This document shows, one piece after another, positions 41,259 through 49,453 of a stretch of DNA of 64,000 bases. Within the stretch, counting starts at the first letter, position 1. Every line of letters starts with the position of its first letter. Made by a program: the position numbers and the translations under genes. The notes under the pieces are model-generated. The model saw only the letters and a program-made list of their open reading frames with translations, did not search any database and was not told the DNA's origin. This DNA is from Polyangium jinanense (GTDB taxonomy: Bacteria > Myxococcota > Polyangia > Polyangiales > Polyangiaceae). The DNA is taken from assembly GCF_028435365.1 (NCBI RefSeq), contig NZ_JAGTJJ010000012.1, positions 1 to 64,000 on the forward strand. Reading direction: 5' to 3'.

Positions 41259-41947
41259 GCTCGTCGCTTGTTATGGTGTGGCAGCTCGTGCGTCCGCGCT
41301 TCGGATGGTGGAGGGCGATCGAGCGCGCGACGGTGAGCGTGCTTCCGTGGTGATGGGCTTCGACATTCACGCGGGCGCGGTGATCGATGGCCGCGATTGC
41401 CACCGCGGGGCTTGGGGCGAAGGACGCCGAAGGCGATCCGGAGCCCCAAATGTCGAAGGGAGAGGCTGTGCCGGTATCTGGCCCGGCCGCCGATTGCACA
41501 GGAACGGCTCGTCGAGATCGCCGGCGGGAAGCTGCGCTATGAGTTGAAGAAGGCGTGGCGCGATGGGACACGATTCGTCGTTTTCGAACCGCACGAGCTT
41601 CTGGCGAGAGTATGCGCGGTGATACCGCCGCCACGATTTCACATGATCCGATTTCATGGAGTGCTCGCCCCGAATGCGGCGCTGCGCAGGCACGTCGTGG
41701 GCTCTCTGCGCCCCTCGGCCCTGGCGATGGAGCCAGCCCCTGCGACGTTTACGACATCAGGCATTGAGCAGCTATCGCTGTTCGGGCAGATGGAGGCTCC
41801 ATCGGGATTCGACGCGGGCAAGATGCGCCGCAAGCCGTGGGCGTGGTTTTTGCGGCATGTGTTTGCGATTGACGTGACGGTGTGTCCTGAATGCTCGGGC
41901 AAGAGGCGCTGGCGGGCGGTGGCGCTCACGCCGGAGACGATCGCAGA
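41259..41947 (+). pseudogene. IS91-like transposase fragment (copy iv)
   Basis: Covers LVACYGVAARASALRMVEGD to GFDIHAGAVIDGRD, the same roughly 60-bp disrupting insertion as copy ii, then LCRYLARPPIAQERLVEIAG, KLRYELKKAWRDGTRFVVFE, WAWFLRHVFAIDVTVCPECS and RWRAVALTPETIAEG. It then runs directly into a foreign acyltransferase fragment at 41948. Both N- and C-termini are missing. It is almost identical at DNA level to the matching parts of ii and iii. Confidence 0.82.
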
Positions 41948-42203
41948 GGGGCGTCTGCCCTGGGCGGCGCACGTGCAGCGCCACGACTACTTCTACGGCA
42001 TCTATATCTGGCACTGGCCGGTCATTATCATGCTGCGCGAGCTGCTGCCCCCGAGCGGACCGGTGGGGCTGACGCTGGTGACGCTGGCCGTGGTGCTGCC
42101 GCTGGCCATGCTCAGCTGGCACCTGGTCGAGGCGCCGTCGCTGCGCGCCGCACGCCGCTGGCTGAAGCGCCGCGCGCCACAGGCGGTGGCGGTGGCTGCC
42201 TAG
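41948..42203 (+). pseudogene. 3' end of an acyltransferase-3 (OafA-type) gene
   Basis: In frame with the transposase remnant, it encodes RLPWAAHVQRHDYFYGIYIW, HWPVIIMLRELLPPSGPVGL, a transmembrane helix and LSWHLVEAPSLRAARRWLKR, ending QAVAVAA-stop. The YGIYIWHWP and EAP motifs are typical of the last part of membrane acyltransferase family 3 proteins. About 80% of the parent gene is absent. Confidence 0.78.
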
Positions 42204-42312
42204 CGCCCGCCCAGCCGTCCCGCATAGCTTTGACGTCTGTATCCGTTTTTGCTGGACCGGAGGTTTTTCGCCCCTCTAGGATCGGACATCCAGAACACAT
42301 GGACATCTGATC

Positions 42313-43380
42313 ATGGCCCGCCCCAGCACCCTGCTTCTTGCATTCCTGTTGTCCGCCGGCGCCTGCGCGCAGCAGCCCGATTTCGACCCGAGCAAACTGA
42401 AAGGTCCTGCCGGCGGCCCGGCGAACGAGGTACTGGTGCTGGGATCCTCGCACCTGTCGCAGCTGCCCAAGCGCTTCGACCCGGCCGGCCTGCGCCCCCT
42501 GCTCGACCGGCTGGCCGCATGGCGGCCGCAGGCGATTGCGATCGAGGCCCTGTCGGGGCCGCAGTGCGACGTCCTGCGCCGCTACCCGCTGCGCTACCAG
42601 GACACGATCACCACGTATTGCCCGGACCCGGACCCGGCCAGGGCCACGACCGGCCTCGACGTGCCGGCCGCCACCGCCGAGGCGCACAGGCTGCTGGCCG
42701 CCTGGCCTGCCGCCCCCACGGCCGCGCAGCGGCGCAGGCTGGCGGCGGTGTTCCTGGCGGGCGGCGAACAGGCGTCGGCCGTGGTGCAGTGGCTGCGCCT
42801 GCCCGAGGCCGAGCGCCGCGCCGGCGACGGGCTGGACGGGGCGCTGGTCGAGCAGCTGAACCGCCTGCAGGGACAGCGCGACGAAAGCATCCTCGTCGGC
42901 GCGCAGCTGGCGGCGCGCCTCGGACACGAACGCGTGTACCCGATGGACGACCATACGGCCGACGGCCCGAGCGCGGACGAGAAGGCGGCCGGCGCGGCAA
43001 TCTCGAAAGCCTGGGACAACCCGGCGACGAAGAAACGGCTCGCGGCGAGCGCGGCCCTGGAACAACATCTCGACACCGCGGAGGGTGTGCTGGCGATGTA
43101 CCGCGCCGCCAACGCGCCAGGTGAAACGAAACTCGCCTTCGACAGCGACTTCGGCGCCGCGCTCGAAGAGCCGTCGCCGCAACGCTTCGGCCGCAACTAC
43201 CTCGGCTATTGGGAAACGCGCAACCTGCGCATGGCCGCCAACATCCGCGAGGTGCTGGGCGATCGTCCCGGCATGCGCATGCTGGTCATCGTCGGCGCCT
43301 CGCACAAGGGCTACCTCGAGGCCTACCTGCACCAGATGCACGACGTGCGGATCGTCGACACGGGTCCGCTGCTGCGCTGA
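42313..43380 (+). CDS. DUF5694-family secreted protein, cargo gene
   Basis: 355-residue exported protein with a signal peptide (SAGAC could also be a lipobox) and a conserved NEVLVLGSSHLSQLPKRFDP start of the mature domain. It continues VYPMDDHTAD, YLGYWETRNLRMAANIREVL and MRMLVIVGASHKGYLEAYL, the layout of DUF5694 (TraB/GumN-like relatives). The two His motifs (SSHL, ASHKGYLE) could bind a metal, by analogy with TraB-type proteins. Xanthomonadaceae-like in style. It is last in the donor-like block 39652-43380. Confidence 0.8.
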   Translation: MARPSTLLLAFLLSAGACAQQPDFDPSKLKGPAGGPANEVLVLGSSHLSQLPKRFDPAGLRPLLDRLAAWRPQAIAIEALSGPQCDVLRRYPLRYQDTITTYCPDPDPARATTGLDVPAATAEAHRLLAAWPAAPTAAQRRRLAAVFLAGGEQASAVVQWLRLPEAERRAGDGLDGALVEQLNRLQGQRDESILVGAQLAARLGHERVYPMDDHTADGPSADEKAAGAAISKAWDNPATKKRLAASAALEQHLDTAEGVLAMYRAANAPGETKLAFDSDFGAALEEPSPQRFGRNYLGYWETRNLRMAANIREVLGDRPGMRMLVIVGASHKGYLEAYLHQMHDVRIVDTGPLLR

Positions 43381-43506
43381 TTCCGCACAAGCTTGCCAGC
43401 TTGACCATGCTTCGTTGCTGGCACGCGCCACAAGTGCCATGCGTCGGCCCCCGGGCCCCGGAGAGCGGCCCCGGTCAGGAGCGGAAGCGGCAAGCGGGCC
43501 ACCGGC

Positions 43507-43640
43507 TCAGGGCTGATACGGCGGCGCCTCGAAATTTCCGCCGTAATACAGCCCGACCTTCCTGCTCGGTTTTGACGGGGCCTTCGCGGCGGCTGCCTTT
43601 GCCCCTGGGGAAGCGAGCGCGGCCGATACGAGCCACGCCC
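43507..43640 (-). pseudogene. Possible tail of a truncated gene
   Basis: A minus-strand frame without a start reads WLVSAALASPGAKAAAAKAP then SKPSRKVGLYYGGNFEAPPY and QP-stop, directly downstream of the TPR gene stop. It looks like the end of an Ala/Lys/Pro-linker protein but there is too little to identify it. 43381-43506 contains nothing recognised. Confidence 0.3.
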
Positions 43641-43657
43641 GACGCCCCCCGCGCTCC

Positions 43658-45061
43658 TCACTCGCCGGACCGCTCCCCCGACTCCTCCTCCTGTGCCTGC
43701 GCGCGCTTCGCCTTGAGCGCCTCCGTCTCCGCGGTGATCTGGGCCGCCGCTGCGTGCATCAGCCGCGTGGCCCAATCGAGCAGCCGCGCGACCTCCTCGA
43801 CGTGGACGTCGTCTGCGCCGGCCAGCTTCTCGCGAAGCGCGATATCGGCCAGCTTGCGCACCGCTGGCAAGAGCGCCGGATCGTCGGGGCCGGCGACGTG
43901 AGGCTCGAACAGCCGCAAGAGCCACGTCGAAAGCTCCTTCGCGCGCGGGAGGTTCCCCTCCTCGAGCCGGGCCTCCGCCGCGCGGTCGAGCACCACCCGG
44001 AGGCGCAGGCTCTCTTTGCCGAACTCCTTCTCCGCGATGGAAAGCGCCTCTTCGTAGAGCGCCGCCGCGCGCGCGTGCTCTCCGCGTTTCGTCGCGACCT
44101 CCGCGAGATGGACCCTGGGCACCACGCAATGGGTGCTCTCGGGGGGGTAGTGCGCCGCATAGACGTCACGCATGCGCTCGAACGTCTCTTCGGCGGCGTC
44201 GTAATCGTCCAGCGCGAGGTACGCCTTGCCGAGCTCGTCCAGCACGACGATGAGGGACAGGTCCTTCGGCCCGGACGCTTTTTCGAGCATCTCGAGCGCA
44301 CTCTCGAGCGGCCTTTCGGCGAACTCCGGCTTCTCTTCGGCGAGCGCGGCGCGCCCGTAACGCAGGAGCGCCTCCCCCATCTTCCGTGGGTCACTGTCGA
44401 GCGCCCTGGCCGTGATGTCGACGGCGAGCCGATAGCTCTTGCGCGCCTCCTCGTAGTCCTTCATTGCGGCGAAGATGTCGCCTATCCGGACGGCGTCCGC
44501 ATAGAGGTCCGCGGCATGCGTGGCGAGGTGCTTGCTTCGGATCTCGAACACGGCGAGCGCGGCGTCCGCGGCGCTGTCGAGCTCGCCGCGCTCGAGCTCG
44601 ATGTCGGCGAGGAGCGCGAAGGACGAGGCCAGCTCGAGGTGGCCCTCTCCGAAGGTCTTGCGCTTGATCTCGAGGGCCTTCGTCGCGGCGCGGCGGGCCT
44701 TGTCGAGCTCGCCGGCATCAACGAGCAGGCGGGCGAGGTCGGATAGCCCCTGGAGGTGCTTTTCGAGCGCGGCAGGCTCCTCGGCGCCGTGAAGCATGCG
44801 GGCGTCGATGAGGCGTTCGAGGAGGCCCAGGGCGGCGGCCCATTGTGTGAGCTTGGTATAATGCGTGAGCGCCGTGGTGGCGGCGGCGAGGGTGTCGGGG
44901 TGAAACGCGCCGAGCTTTTGGTCGCGAATCTCGAAGAGTCGTTCGGCGAGCGGAGCGGCGAGCTCGAGCCGACCTTCGCCCTCGGCAGCGCGGAGCTGCA
45001 TGTCGAGCTGCCAGGCCTCGAGCTCGGTCGCCTCGTCGTGGGGTGTGTCGCGGTCGGACAT
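43658..45061 (-). CDS. TPR-repeat protein
   Basis: 467-residue cytoplasmic protein made of tetratricopeptide-type helical hairpins of the kinesin-light-chain/TPR_12 kind. Examples are LERLIDARMLHGAEEPAALE, LARLLVDAGELDKARRAATK, LADIELERGELDSAADAALA, LGKAYLALDDYDAAEETFER and LAEVATKRGEHARAAALYEE. A charged C-terminal coiled tail ends AQAQEEESGERSGE. No signal peptide or fused catalytic domain. It is a likely protein-interaction scaffold. Its last 35-40 codons and 3' flank are duplicated at 31753-31870 on the far side of the mosaic island. Confidence 0.85.
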   Translation of the reverse strand: MSDRDTPHDEATELEAWQLDMQLRAAEGEGRLELAAPLAERLFEIRDQKLGAFHPDTLAAATTALTHYTKLTQWAAALGLLERLIDARMLHGAEEPAALEKHLQGLSDLARLLVDAGELDKARRAATKALEIKRKTFGEGHLELASSFALLADIELERGELDSAADAALAVFEIRSKHLATHAADLYADAVRIGDIFAAMKDYEEARKSYRLAVDITARALDSDPRKMGEALLRYGRAALAEEKPEFAERPLESALEMLEKASGPKDLSLIVVLDELGKAYLALDDYDAAEETFERMRDVYAAHYPPESTHCVVPRVHLAEVATKRGEHARAAALYEEALSIAEKEFGKESLRLRVVLDRAAEARLEEGNLPRAKELSTWLLRLFEPHVAGPDDPALLPAVRKLADIALREKLAGADDVHVEEVARLLDWATRLMHAAAAQITAETEALKAKRAQAQEEESGERSGE

Positions 45062-45136
45062 GGCGAGGGAGGATAGCGGTCGGGCGGCCGGGGAAGAAGG
45101 GAAAAGCTTCGGCCGTGCACCCTCGAAGCATGGTGC

Positions 45137-46099
45137 TCATTGGCAGGCGAGGCTGTAGGTGAGCTCCGAGCCTGAGGGGATGGAGTCGATGGTGTCCGCG
45201 GTGACCCACGCTTGAGCGAGCGCGTCGTAGTACTCCACGAAGATCGAGTCCACCGAGTAGACGACGTTGTCGGTCTTGAGGTAGAGGCCATTGGCCCTGG
45301 TGATCGCGTCGAAGCTCATACCGAGCCACGACTGGCCGGCGACGCCGGTATCGAACGTCTTCCAGAACGTCGAGGTATTCCCATCGAACGCATACTCCGG
45401 GAGGGACCACGACTGCGAGGCTCCGCTATCGATGGCGGTGCCGCCCGTCAACGGCTGGTTGCAGTCCGCGTCGGCGCAGAAGGCCATCTCGCGCAGCACC
45501 CATTGACCGCTGTCTTCCTGGACGCTGGCGTTGCGGATGCGCCAGCTCACGGGGAACGCGCGGCGAATCTTGACGTCATAGATCAGCTCGGAGCCCGAGG
45601 GGACGTTGTACAGGATGTCTGCCGTGACCCAGTGGCCGCGATTGGCGTCGTAGTAGTCCACGTAGATCGAGTCCACCGAGTAGACGACGTTGTCGGTCTT
45701 GAGGTAGATGCCATGCACGCCCCTGGGCGCGCCGAAGTCGATGCCGATCCACGACTGGCCGGCAACGTTGGTATCGAACGTCTTCCAGAACGTCGAGGTA
45801 TTCCCATCGAATGCGTAGCTCGGGAGGGACCACGACTCCGAGTCTCCGCTGTCGATGGCGGTGCCGCCCGTCAAGCGCTGATTGCAGTCGGCGTCCGCGC
45901 AGAAAGCCATCTCGCGCAGCACCCATTGACCGCTGTCTTCCTGGACGCTGGCGTTGCGGATGCGCCATTTGGTCGCCGCGGGAGGAGGCGGCGGCGGACC
46001 ACAGAGCGTCTGGGCGCTGGCGGCGCTCGGAGCCAAGCTCGCGGCGAAGAAGAACAGAGCGGCGATGACGGGGAGCGACGTGCGGGTATTGTTCTTCAT
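45137..46099 (-). CDS. Secreted protein with duplicated discoidin-like domain
   Basis: 320-residue exported protein with signal peptide (cleavage near ASAQ) and a short Pro-rich linker. Two tandem copies of a roughly 135-residue F5/8 type C (discoidin)-like domain follow, each starting WRIRNASVQEDSGQWVLREM and containing FDGNTSTFWKTFDT, QSWIGIDF or QSWLGMSF, LKTDNVVYSVDS and ELxYxxxx. Such domains bind carbohydrate or cell surfaces. The repeats are nearly identical in protein and in long DNA stretches, so the duplication is recent. GAGGT precedes the ATG at 46099. Confidence 0.82.
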   Translation of the reverse strand: MKNNTRTSLPVIAALFFFAASLAPSAASAQTLCGPPPPPPAATKWRIRNASVQEDSGQWVLREMAFCADADCNQRLTGGTAIDSGDSESWSLPSYAFDGNTSTFWKTFDTNVAGQSWIGIDFGAPRGVHGIYLKTDNVVYSVDSIYVDYYDANRGHWVTADILYNVPSGSELIYDVKIRRAFPVSWRIRNASVQEDSGQWVLREMAFCADADCNQPLTGGTAIDSGASQSWSLPEYAFDGNTSTFWKTFDTGVAGQSWLGMSFDAITRANGLYLKTDNVVYSVDSIFVEYYDALAQAWVTADTIDSIPSGSELTYSLACQ

Positions 46100-46194
46100 G
46101 ACGGACCTCGAAGGAATCGATTGACGGCTCATCTCGCGGCGAAGCGCCAGCGTCCCCATGGCTTTGCACGGGTGATGCCAGCTCCCTGATGCGC

Positions 46195-46281
46195 TGAAAA
46201 AGGCCTCTTTTTATTGTGGGAACACCTGGGTGGAGGCCCGCGCTGGAGGGCGGGGCCTCCATGTGGAGGCTTGAGCCTCCA
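46195..46281. other. Cluster of hairpins upstream of the nuclease pair
   Basis: AAAAAGGCCTCTTTTT (46197-46212) is nearly self-complementary. TGGAGGCCC pairs with GGGGCCTCCA around 46231-46261, and GGAGGCT-TG-AGCCTCC forms a tight hairpin at 46265-46280. It lies between divergent genes, so it may be a leader structure for the plus-strand pair. It argues against translating this part as the N-terminus of the next gene. Confidence 0.45.
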
Positions 46282-46408
46282 ATGGAGGGCCGTGGGTCCC
46301 GGCACCCGCTGGTGTGCGGAGCAACACCCATCGGCCCCTGCTCCCCCAACCCTGGCAAACCCCCCACCCCCGTCCTCGGTTTCACCGGCCGTCCCCCCGG
46401 GAAACCTC

Positions 46409-49400
46409 TTGCCGCGGGATCCCCCCCCTGCCAAAAAGGCGCCCCTGTTTCTCGCGCCGACCGATCGCCACGTCGAGCTCGCTCTTGCTGCGCCGGGCCA
46501 AGCTGCTCGTGGCGCCAGGACCTTGCGCACCTTCGTGCAGGGCGCCCTTGCCATGGTCGAGCCGGATTGTGGCCTCGCTTCGAGTGCCGTCACCCGCCTC
46601 GTCTCCCGCGTCGCCCTCGAAGCGGGCCCCGTCGCCGGCCTCGATCTTCCCGACGCACCGGCCGAGCGGGTCGCGTTTGCCGACGTCATCGACTCCGCCC
46701 TTGGCCGCCTTCGCCGCGCCGGCGTTCGGCCGGACCACCTTTTCCAGGCCGAAGGCCCCCAGGCCGCGCTCCTCGCCGAGGTCATGCGCCGCGCCGATGA
46801 AATCCTCGCGCAAAAGAGCCTCGTCGACCCGCGCAGCGCCGGGTTCGTCCTGTCTCGTGCCCTCCGCCGCGGCCCTTGTGACGCCCTCCTCCAGGAAATG
46901 TCGGCGTACGACGTCACCCTCTCCGGCCTCCTCGCCTTCGAGGCCGACGACCTCTCCTGGCTGGAGGCCTTGCATGCCCGCGCACGCGAGGCCGGCGGCC
47001 GTGGGCTCGTCGTCGAGATGCCGCTCTTCTCGGGGGAATCCCTGTTCGACCCGACCGACCTCGACGAGGAGGCCGTCGGGGGTGTCGCCACCGTCCTCGA
47101 AAAACGCTGGGCCGAGCTCACGTTCGGGCCCTCGATCGATTGGAGCCCCCTCAACGACGGCGCCGCCTCCCTCGTATTGCGCGCCGCCGGCCCCGAAGGC
47201 GAAGCCCGCGCCGTCGCCGCCGAGGTTTTGAGCGCGCTCGGCAGTGGCGTCCCGCCCGAATCCATTGCGATCCTCGTCCCCGCTCTCGACGACGGCACCC
47301 TCGATCCGCTCCGCGCCGCCCTCTCCGACGCCCGCATTCCTTTTCACGAGCCGCGTGGCCCCTCGCCCGACGCCTCGCCCGAAGGCCGCGCCGCGCTCGG
47401 CCTTTTTGCGCTCGCGTCCGGGCCCGTCACCCGCGAACGCGTGATCGATATCCTCCGTGCCCCCGGCCTTCATTCCGGTATCTGGGTCTCCGAGCGCGCC
47501 GAGCGCGACGCCGAGGCGAAGGCCGCATTGCTCGCGCACAGGCTGCGCGACGTCCCCGTCGAGGTCGATCGCACTGGCACATTGCTCGTCGAGAATCTCC
47601 GCGCCGTCATCGAAGCCGCGGGCGATGGGGACGAGGCCTGGATGCCGGATGCGCTCACGCGAATGCTGGAAAGCATCGCGCTCCTCGCCGGGGGAACCAC
47701 CCGGGCCGAGATTGCCGCGAGGTTTGGCGCCCTTTGCGACAAACTCGATCTCGGAAGGCCTTCGATGGGCGAGCTTGGCGCGGCGCTCCGCGTCGAGGCG
47801 CTCCGGGGTCGATCCCTCGCGCTCAAGGCCATTGGCGAAGGACAAGCGGCAGTGCGGGCCATTCGCGACGCCACGCGCGCCGTCGTCGAAGCGGCCGCCA
47901 TGCTCGGCCTCGAGGCTGCGCCGTCCCGCGTCGAGGAGCTTTATGCCGAGGTGCGTCGTGCGGGCGCGACGCAGGGCCGGTCCGACGGCGGCGGCAGCCG
48001 GGCCAGCGCCGTCCGGATCGCCCGACCTTCCGAGCTTTGTGGGATCCGGTACGAGGTACTGATCGTCACGGGCCTCGGCCCGGGTGGGTACGGGCCGGAG
48101 GCGGACGGTGGGCTCATCGACGAACGGCTCTGGTCCACGCTGCCGGCCTCGGCGCGTCCGCCGACGTCACGCGAGCGGGACCGCATCCGCCGCGCCGAGC
48201 TCGCGTGGGCCATGGGCGGAGCGCGTCGTGTCGTGCTCGCGTACAGCACCACCGACGACGAGGCGGCCCCGCACCCGACCGTCACGCGCGCGCTCAAATC
48301 GCAGATCACCGAGCGTGTCGAGCCCTCCTCGCGTGTGTCGCGGGCGGCCTCGCGGATCGATCCACGCGGGGCTGAGCTCGTCGCGCTCTCGGCGGGCTCG
48401 CTCCCGGCGCCGCTCATCGCGGATCGTGTCTCCATCGAGCGCGCGCGCCTTGCGTTTTTCCTCGATCCACGCGCGGACGCGGGGCCCTTCACGGGCCGGA
48501 TCGACCCGGCCGATCCCGAGCTCGCCGCGCACCTCCGCGCGTGCGTGGGCGGCGACATGCCCTCGCGGCCGATCGCGGTCACGCATATCGAGAAGGCCGC
48601 GGGCTGCGCGTTCGCGGGGTTCGCGCGGCGCGTGTGGAAGACGCGTCGCCAGGAGGACGCGCTCGAAGCGGCGGATCCACGCGAGCGAGGCACGCAGGTG
48701 CACGCGGCCACGGCGGCGGCGTTCCAGGCGGCGTGGGAGGCGGGCGGGCGGGCGAACCGGCGCAAGGCGCTCGAAGCGGCGCGCGAGGCGGCGATGCGCG
48801 CGGTCGGCGCGGACAAGGAGGCGGCGCCGCTCCGGCGGGAACTTCTGATCGCGGCCGTCGACGTCGCGCTTGGCTTCGTCGCGCACGGGCTCGAGGAGCA
48901 GGGTTTTTCGTTCGCGCTCGCGGAACAACCGTTCGGCCCGTCGGTCGAGGCACCGTGGGACGCGCTCCCGATCGCGCCGATGCAGGGGGAAGGGGAGGGG
49001 GACCGAGCGCCGGGGCCCTCGGTCTTCGTCGAGGGCAAGATCGACCGCGTCGATCGAGGCGACGGCGGCAAGAGCGCGGCGCGCGTCGTCGACTACAAGA
49101 CGGGGCAGATCCCGAGCAAGAGCGAGCAGGGAACCTTGCACCTCCAACTGCCGCTCTACGCAGCCGCCGTGGCGCGGGCGACGGGCGCCGAGGAGGTGCA
49201 GGCGCTCTACCTCGGCGCGGACAAGCGTGGCGAGATCAAGGCCTCACCGGCGAAGGACATGGACCGGCGCGCGATCGCGGACAAACGGATCGACGCGGAG
49301 CGCACGGCCCGCAAGGTGGTGCTCTCGCTCTGGGACGGCCACATCGAGCCGCGTCCCGTGAAGGGGGACCTCTGCGATCGGTGTGACGCGCGGGACGTCT

Positions 49401-49453
49401 GCCGCAGGCCGGCCGTGGTGCCGGGCGAGGCGGACGAGGAGGGCGGCGGATGA
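46409..49453 (+). CDS. addB: AddB-type PD-(D/E)XK exonuclease subunit
   Basis: About 1014 residues. The N-terminal two thirds is an inactive-helicase-like fold (FLAPTDRHVELALAAPGQAA at the start, IVTGLGPGGYGPEADGGLID, LAWAMGGARRVVLAYS). The C-terminal part is a RecB-like PD-(D/E)XK nuclease: SRPIAVTHIEKAAGCAFAGF, DPRERGTQVHAATAAAF (His), VFVEGKIDRVD, ARVVDYKTGQIP (catalytic D/K), then a Cys cluster CDRCDARDVCRRP as in the AddB iron-sulphur fold. The start is uncertain: TTG at 46409 is the last plausible start before the conserved part, and a TTG at 46214 lies in hairpin DNA. Its stop overlaps the AddA-type ATG. With that partner it should process double-strand breaks for recombination. Confidence 0.85.
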   Translation: MPRDPPPAKKAPLFLAPTDRHVELALAAPGQAARGARTLRTFVQGALAMVEPDCGLASSAVTRLVSRVALEAGPVAGLDLPDAPAERVAFADVIDSALGRLRRAGVRPDHLFQAEGPQAALLAEVMRRADEILAQKSLVDPRSAGFVLSRALRRGPCDALLQEMSAYDVTLSGLLAFEADDLSWLEALHARAREAGGRGLVVEMPLFSGESLFDPTDLDEEAVGGVATVLEKRWAELTFGPSIDWSPLNDGAASLVLRAAGPEGEARAVAAEVLSALGSGVPPESIAILVPALDDGTLDPLRAALSDARIPFHEPRGPSPDASPEGRAALGLFALASGPVTRERVIDILRAPGLHSGIWVSERAERDAEAKAALLAHRLRDVPVEVDRTGTLLVENLRAVIEAAGDGDEAWMPDALTRMLESIALLAGGTTRAEIAARFGALCDKLDLGRPSMGELGAALRVEALRGRSLALKAIGEGQAAVRAIRDATRAVVEAAAMLGLEAAPSRVEELYAEVRRAGATQGRSDGGGSRASAVRIARPSELCGIRYEVLIVTGLGPGGYGPEADGGLIDERLWSTLPASARPPTSRERDRIRRAELAWAMGGARRVVLAYSTTDDEAAPHPTVTRALKSQITERVEPSSRVSRAASRIDPRGAELVALSAGSLPAPLIADRVSIERARLAFFLDPRADAGPFTGRIDPADPELAAHLRACVGGDMPSRPIAVTHIEKAAGCAFAGFARRVWKTRRQEDALEAADPRERGTQVHAATAAAFQAAWEAGGRANRRKALEAAREAAMRAVGADKEAAPLRRELLIAAVDVALGFVAHGLEEQGFSFALAEQPFGPSVEAPWDALPIAPMQGEGEGDRAPGPSVFVEGKIDRVDRGDGGKSAARVVDYKTGQIPSKSEQGTLHLQLPLYAAAVARATGAEEVQALYLGADKRGEIKASPAKDMDRRAIADKRIDAERTARKVVLSLWDGHIEPRPVKGDLCDRCDARDVCRRPAVVPGEADEEGGG

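Noticed and set aside
41397..42203. A transposase-acyltransferase fusion protein
   Set aside because: The apparent fusion is created by a breakpoint at 41948; both partners are incomplete.
31733..43640. Class 1 integron or attC cassette array
   Set aside because: No integrase, no attC-like imperfect inverted repeats at cargo borders; junction elements are one-sided and associated with IS91-like pieces.
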